From Deltaproteobacteria bacterium (lineage in GTDB: Bacteria; Desulfobacterota; Desulfuromonadia; Desulfuromonadales; BM103): a stretch of DNA of 35,573 nt. Location of the stretch: contig JAJRRB010000034.1 of NCBI GenBank assembly GCA_024279915.1, positions 1 to 35,573 on the forward strand, read 5' to 3'. A program made the position numbers and the translations under genes. Below are positions 32,433 through 35,573 of this stretch, in pieces. Below the pieces are notes generated by a model. The model was not told where the DNA came from. It made no database searches and saw nothing but the letters and a program-made list of their open reading frames with translations. Numbering within the stretch: position 1 is the stretch's first letter; each line of letters begins with the position of its first letter.

Positions 32433-32786
32433 TCAGAAGCAGGGGAAGGTTTTTTTTAAACCGACAAACAACAGATAGGAGACAGGGATATCCCCCTCGG
32501 TGTTGTAGGAGTCATGGGCATCTTTGATAATCGATCTGATGTTGTTAACATTCAAGTTGAAGTTGTTCGGCTTGCAGTAAAGAAACTGTTTCGTCTGCAT
32601 GTAGTAGGCAAGATTGGAGGCGTTTACCCCTTCATACAAACCCAAGACGTAGTTGTCCATGGCAGACGCCTTGCTTTCCCCGGAGGTCTTATAAATGTGC
32701 TGTAGCTCTTCATAGGTGAGCTCAGCAAGGCAGTCCACACTGACAAGGCAAAAACAGATCGTCAACACAAAAGCTAATCGTTTCAT
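32433..32786 (-). CDS. Small exported protein, Rap1a/Tai-like
   Basis: 117 residues with a signal peptide (KRLAFVLTICFCLVSVDCLA) and then about 97 residues. The pattern YVLGLYEGV, FLYCKPNNFNLN, a C-terminal helix and the ending KKTFPCF recalls the Rap1a/Tai family (PF18602), small periplasmic proteins of which some are immunity proteins against type VI secretion amidases. Two cysteines (YC and PCF) could form a disulfide. No effector or type VI gene is nearby, so immunity is only a possibility. The upstream G-rich segment (GGGGGATGGAAG) serves as ribosome binding site. Confidence 0.65.
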   Translation of the reverse strand: MKRLAFVLTICFCLVSVDCLAELTYEELQHIYKTSGESKASAMDNYVLGLYEGVNASNLAYYMQTKQFLYCKPNNFNLNVNNIRSIIKDAHDSYNTEGDIPVSYLLFVGLKKTFPCF

Positions 32787-32916
32787 CTTCCATCCCCCGG
32801 TAGAGAAATAGTTTTAAGCTATCAAGCGACTCTGTTGTTATTCTCTAACAAAGTCAGTTTATCAGAAAATCTGCAATTCAGAAATCATATCTCACCATAA
32901 GTAAGTCTCCAGAATG

Positions 32917-32944
32917 AAAAAGGCCCGCCCGGTAAGGGCAGGCC
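32917..32944 (-). terminator. Intrinsic terminator of zinc-ribbon gene
   Basis: Minus-strand GGCCTGCCC/GGGCGGGCC (one mismatch, 5-base loop) followed by TTTTT, 29 bases after the stop of the gene at 32974. Confidence 0.8.
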
Positions 32945-32973
32945 ATTGAAAATGGGTAATTCATGAAAAGTGT

Positions 32974-33168
32974 TTACCGAATCATTGTCTCATCAAGCGT
33001 GGTAAGAAAATCAGTATTACAATTTTGGCACATGGCAATGACTGTGTTCTCGAATTTATAATCGGGCCCGACAAAATAGCTTAGTGAAACTACATTTTGT
33101 TGTTGGCACTTGTCGCACTTTGAAGTCACGAACCTTGTCTCCAGCACATTACACCCCACTTCGAGCAT
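32974..33168 (-). CDS. Small zinc-ribbon protein
   Basis: 64 residues with paired CxxC knuckles: C18/C21 (SKCDKCQQQN) and C47/C50 (AMCQNCNTDF), the layout of a rubredoxin-like zinc ribbon. There is no other domain. Start is uncertain: the ATG at 33168 has no ribosome binding site, whereas a GTG at 33129 just before the first knuckle has GGAG nine bases upstream. It has its own terminator, which supports a real gene. Function unknown; such proteins bind nucleic acid or partner proteins. Confidence 0.6.
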   Translation of the reverse strand: MLEVGCNVLETRFVTSKCDKCQQQNVVSLSYFVGPDYKFENTVIAMCQNCNTDFLTTLDETMIR

Positions 33169-33273
33169 TGTAGCGATCTAAGACAAGATAGCACAGGCAT
33201 CTCAAAATAATCTTACAGTAATATTGTCAATAAAAACTCACAGATAATCAAAGCAGGTGAAAAGGAGACATAC

Positions 33274-33310
33274 AAAAAAAGCCCCACAGCCAGGGGGGTG
33301 ACTGTGGGGC
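33274..33310 (-). terminator. Intrinsic terminator downstream of cytochrome gene
   Basis: Perfect 9-bp stem GCCCCACAG/CTGTGGGGC with a 12-base loop and seven T residues on the minus strand. It lies about 140 bases after the cytochrome stop. The remaining gap holds a small CTAGG/CCTAG palindrome (33321) and no gene I can support. Confidence 0.8.
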
Positions 33311-33447
33311 AACGGGTTTCTAGGTTTTACCTAGGAGGGAGAACATGCAAAAGCATCGTTCTGTGCTTGAAAGATAACCGTTATTGTTATATATGTCAAG
33401 GGGAAATTATCAGAATCTTTTCTACCTTACATTTCATGTTTAAAATT

Positions 33448-33939
33448 CTAATGTGGCTCAGGGAATTCGAGGTAATCTGTGGTCGGTATCACGCCTGCGG
33501 GCAGACGGGCCGGTGCCGGAGTGCCTTTGGGCCCGAGATACTTCACAAAGCGATAGACGGCCCGCAGGTCCTGATCTGTCACCTTCGGCAACCTGACCCA
33601 GGACATGGGTGATGTCTGGCGCATCGTTCTGGCAAGGATCAGCCAATCATGCTCAGACATACTGTTAAGTATCAAACGCAAGTTGGCCGGGTATGCCGTA
33701 CCCCAGGAGCCGTGAAAGCCGAGAGTTCCACCGACCAGCCAGTCTTCTTCCGGGAGGGAAGAGCCACTCCCCATGTAGTCAGGGGTGTGACAATCGTTAC
33801 AGCCCATGATCTCAACCACATAACGGCCACGCTCGACATCGGGCCCACGTTCACGTTCATCAGCCTGATGACTGCACCCGGCACAGCCGGCGAACGTAAC
33901 AAGCATGAACAAAGACAAGACAGTAAATTTGAAATACAT
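33448..33939 (-). CDS. Monoheme c-type cytochrome, lipoprotein
   Basis: 162 residues. The N-terminus MYFKFTVLSLFMLVTFAGC ends in a lipobox-like FAGC, so the mature protein is probably lipid-anchored. One heme-binding CxxCH motif (GCNDCHTPDYMG) lies in a class I cytochrome c fold; SPMSW and the C-terminal helix LRAVYRFVKYLG follow, the first supplying a possible methionine ligand. It probably carries electrons at the periplasmic face. The start at 33939 has GGGAGG five bases upstream; the frame opens at 34011. The neighbouring ccsB/resB genes make the apparatus for heme attachment. Confidence 0.88.
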   Translation of the reverse strand: MYFKFTVLSLFMLVTFAGCAGCSHQADERERGPDVERGRYVVEIMGCNDCHTPDYMGSGSSLPEEDWLVGGTLGFHGSWGTAYPANLRLILNSMSEHDWLILARTMRQTSPMSWVRLPKVTDQDLRAVYRFVKYLGPKGTPAPARLPAGVIPTTDYLEFPEPH

Positions 33940-34071
33940 CAAGGCCTCCCAGCTCAGAGCAGCACATAAATAAGACGCAGATAATTTACCGCAATAATGA
34001 CTCGGGGTCAAAGAGTATGGGTATGTAATGGCAGCAGTAACTCCTGACTCACACGCTATTCTGCACGTACT

Positions 34072-34104
34072 AAAAAGGGGCAGTCCCTGTGCAGGGGCTG
34101 CCCC
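34072..34104 (-). terminator. Intrinsic terminator of ccsB operon
   Basis: Minus-strand stem GGGGCAG/CTGCCCC enclosing a second pairing (CCCCTG/CAGGG), followed by TTTTT. It lies 27 bases after the ccsB stop. Confidence 0.85.
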
Positions 34105-34130
34105 GAAAGCGGTTGCCAGACAGAAACTAG

Positions 34131-34982
34131 CTACCCACCGTAAGAATGTAGTCCGGAAAGCACCAGGTTAACGCCGAGGTAGCAGAAGATAGTCGCGGCA
34201 AAGCCAAGGATTGACAGCCATGCGACTCGACGGCCAACCCAGCCACGCGTAAAGCGCGCATGCAGGAAGGCGGCATAGATGAACCAGACGATCAGGCTCC
34301 AGGTCTCTTTCGGGTCCCAGCTCCAATAGGTGCCCCAGGCGTAGTTGGCCCAGGCAGCGCCGGTGATGATGCCAATAGTCAGCATCGGGAAACCGATCAT
34401 GATCGCTTTGTAGTTGAGATCGTCCAAAACCTTGGTGCTGGGGAACATGCCCAGGATGCCACCAATTGGTGACTCTTCGGCAGACTTTTCTTCCTTGTTG
34501 ATTTTGATCAGGTACATGATCGACACGCCACAAGCCATGGCAAAGGCTGCATAACCGATAAAGCAGGTAAAGACGTGGTAGGTCAGCCAGTTGCTTTGCA
34601 GGGCAGGTACGAGAGGCGCGATCGTGGCATCAAGGCTCCATTGCGCCCAGATCATACCGCCGAAGGCAAAGGGGATGACAAAGGCACCGATCGAGCGTTG
34701 CTTGTATTTAAGATCGAAGATCAGGTAAATCAGCAGAATCGACCAGGAGAAGAAGACCACTGATTCATACAGATTAGAGAGTGGTGCCTGTTCGTAGCCC
34801 ATACCATAGGCTTCAACCCAGCGCATGCCGATAGCACCGGTATTGGCAATAAAGCCGACCCAGCAGATCAGGGTAGCGACAAAGCCGACCGCTTTATTCT
34901 TGGAGGTCAGATAAACGATAAAGACCACCATGGCAGCAAAGTAGGCAACCGTAGTGATGTTGAACAAAAGTGAGCTGGACAT
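34131..34982 (-). CDS. ccsB: Cytochrome c biogenesis protein CcsB (CcsA/ResC family)
   Basis: 283 residues and eight membrane helices. It is the heme-handling half of the System II cytochrome c synthetase, attaching heme to apocytochromes outside the membrane. The WWD signature reads WGTYWSWDPKETWSLIVWFIYAAFLHAR, and histidines that hold heme are present in TYHVFTCFIGYAAF and near the end (SGLHSYGG). GGAGG seven bases before the ATG at 34982. It lies 14 bases after the ResB-like gene, its obligate partner, so the two are one operon. Confidence 0.93.
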   Translation of the reverse strand: MSSSLLFNITTVAYFAAMVVFIVYLTSKNKAVGFVATLICWVGFIANTGAIGMRWVEAYGMGYEQAPLSNLYESVVFFSWSILLIYLIFDLKYKQRSIGAFVIPFAFGGMIWAQWSLDATIAPLVPALQSNWLTYHVFTCFIGYAAFAMACGVSIMYLIKINKEEKSAEESPIGGILGMFPSTKVLDDLNYKAIMIGFPMLTIGIITGAAWANYAWGTYWSWDPKETWSLIVWFIYAAFLHARFTRGWVGRRVAWLSILGFAATIFCYLGVNLVLSGLHSYGG

Positions 34983-34996
34983 ATCTTATTCCTCCA

Positions 34997-35573
34997 TCAG
35001 GACGACAGTGTGTCGTTGAAGTCTTTTTCCAATTCGTCAAAGTAGATCGCAAAAGCCGGCTGGTTACGATGGGCGTTGCCACCGAATTTAACTCCAATCC
35101 CCTTATCGAGCGGCTGGATGCTGACCCAGATGCGCCGGTGAGAGAAGAAGAAGGCGCTACAGGAACCGAGTACGATCAGCAGGCAACCGAGCCAGACCAC
35201 CCAGACACCTGGGTCTTTGGCGACTTGCAGGCCGGTATAGTAGCTTTGCTGAACATCGATCAGGCTGATGGCATAAGCACCGCCACGCTTTTCATCGAAT
35301 TGCGGATAGTTTTTAAAGACGATAAACGGGGTGCCGTGGGCGTGGTCACCGCTATCGATATTGATCTGGGCCGCCGGACCAAAGCTTTGGTAGCTCTCGG
35401 CATAGCCCATGGGAATCAGATCAGAACCACCTGGCAGAGCCAGGTGTTTGCCCTGCGGACCCTTCACAGTAGCGGTCTCACCGGTTTCGCGATGCTTGAC
35501 ACGAAACGTATAAATCGGATCACCGGCCGGGCCATAGCTTGATTGATAAAAAGTCAGTCCTTTGTAAGTCAGA
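34997..35573 (-). CDS. ResB-like cytochrome c biogenesis protein, C-terminal part
   Basis: The open frame enters from the right edge and gives 191 residues of the C-terminal part. Edge residues read LTYKGLTFYQSSYGPAGDP, a typical ResB segment, then a soluble periplasmic stretch, a membrane helix (PGVWVVWLGCLLIVLGSCSAFFF) with HRRIWV after it, and a short cytoplasmic tail. ResB (Ccs1) works with CcsB/CcsA to receive and deliver apocytochrome in System II. The N-terminal three membrane helices are outside the window. Operon order resB-ccsB is the usual one. Confidence 0.9.
   Translation of the reverse strand, partial: LTYKGLTFYQSSYGPAGDPIYTFRVKHRETGETATVKGPQGKHLALPGGSDLIPMGYAESYQSFGPAAQINIDSGDHAHGTPFIVFKNYPQFDEKRGGAYAISLIDVQQSYYTGLQVAKDPGVWVVWLGCLLIVLGSCSAFFFSHRRIWVSIQPLDKGIGVKFGGNAHRNQPAFAIYFDELEKDFNDTLSS

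Noticed and set aside
33336-33378. 10-codon frame (MQKHRSVLER) behind a good GGAGGGAG
   Set aside because: The ribosome binding site is striking and a CTAGG/CCTAG palindrome precedes it, but ten codons and no promoter or terminator on the plus strand are too little to support a gene.

Overview
The window looks like chromosomal DNA of a Desulfuromonadales/Geobacterales-type bacterium (Desulfuromonas/Pelobacter relatives). This is inferred, not proven. It rests on the System II cytochrome c biogenesis pair (CcsB and a ResB-like protein), a c-type cytochrome lipoprotein, an alanine dehydrogenase/Lrp pair, HD-GYP and GGDEF signalling proteins, middling base composition, and proteins that recall that group. 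There are no rRNA or tRNA genes, CRISPR arrays or transposase genes. Most genes lie on the minus strand.

Left part (1-13.1 kb) is the accessory-looking part. It holds a DEAD-box RNA helicase, a truncated methyltransferase remnant, and a large nuclease-helicase gene with seven helicase-associated repeats that a one-base frameshift splits. After these come a CxxCxxCC (YkgJ-type) protein and a two-gene XRE/ImmA-PIN module with its own promoter. Housekeeping genes follow: CBS-domain protein, protein-isoaspartate methyltransferase, M28 aminopeptidase, COG2521-type methyltransferase, cold-shock protein and an RluA-family pseudouridine synthase. A decayed partial copy of the pseudouridine synthase gene lies 2 kb away. 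Short palindromes of two related types (GGGACACTC and GGTGACACTTAC) occur only between genes here, as REP-like elements would.

Middle part (13.1-23.8 kb): class I fructose-1,6-bisphosphatase, an acidic coiled-coil protein, an exported TPR/metallopeptidase with an EI24/CysZ-like membrane protein, and an ammonium transporter behind a possible sigma-54 promoter. Next are a membrane diguanylate cyclase interrupted by one in-frame stop, a CIA30-family protein, a promoter-to-terminator RNA gene that is probably 6S RNA, a TraB/PrgY protein and an L,D-transpeptidase. A cluster of four small hairpins lies between the last two.

Right part (23.8-35.6 kb): a plus-strand cluster (LysE exporter, rhomboid protease, YbaK deacylase, sirtuin), then a Bax inhibitor-1-like protein. 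Beyond these lies a minus-strand group, a DjlA-like co-chaperone and an HD protein, followed by a tiny self-contained unit encoding an 18-residue peptide. Then come a GAF/HD-GYP phosphodiesterase, divergent ald and lrp, a Rap1a-like secreted protein, a zinc-ribbon protein, a cytochrome c lipoprotein, ccsB, and a resB-like gene cut by the window end.

The most unusual items are the 18-residue peptide unit (27732-27875), the palindrome families, the frameshifted nuclease-helicase, the XRE/ImmA-PIN module, the decayed pseudouridine synthase copy with a deletion between short direct repeats, and the single-stop diguanylate cyclase.
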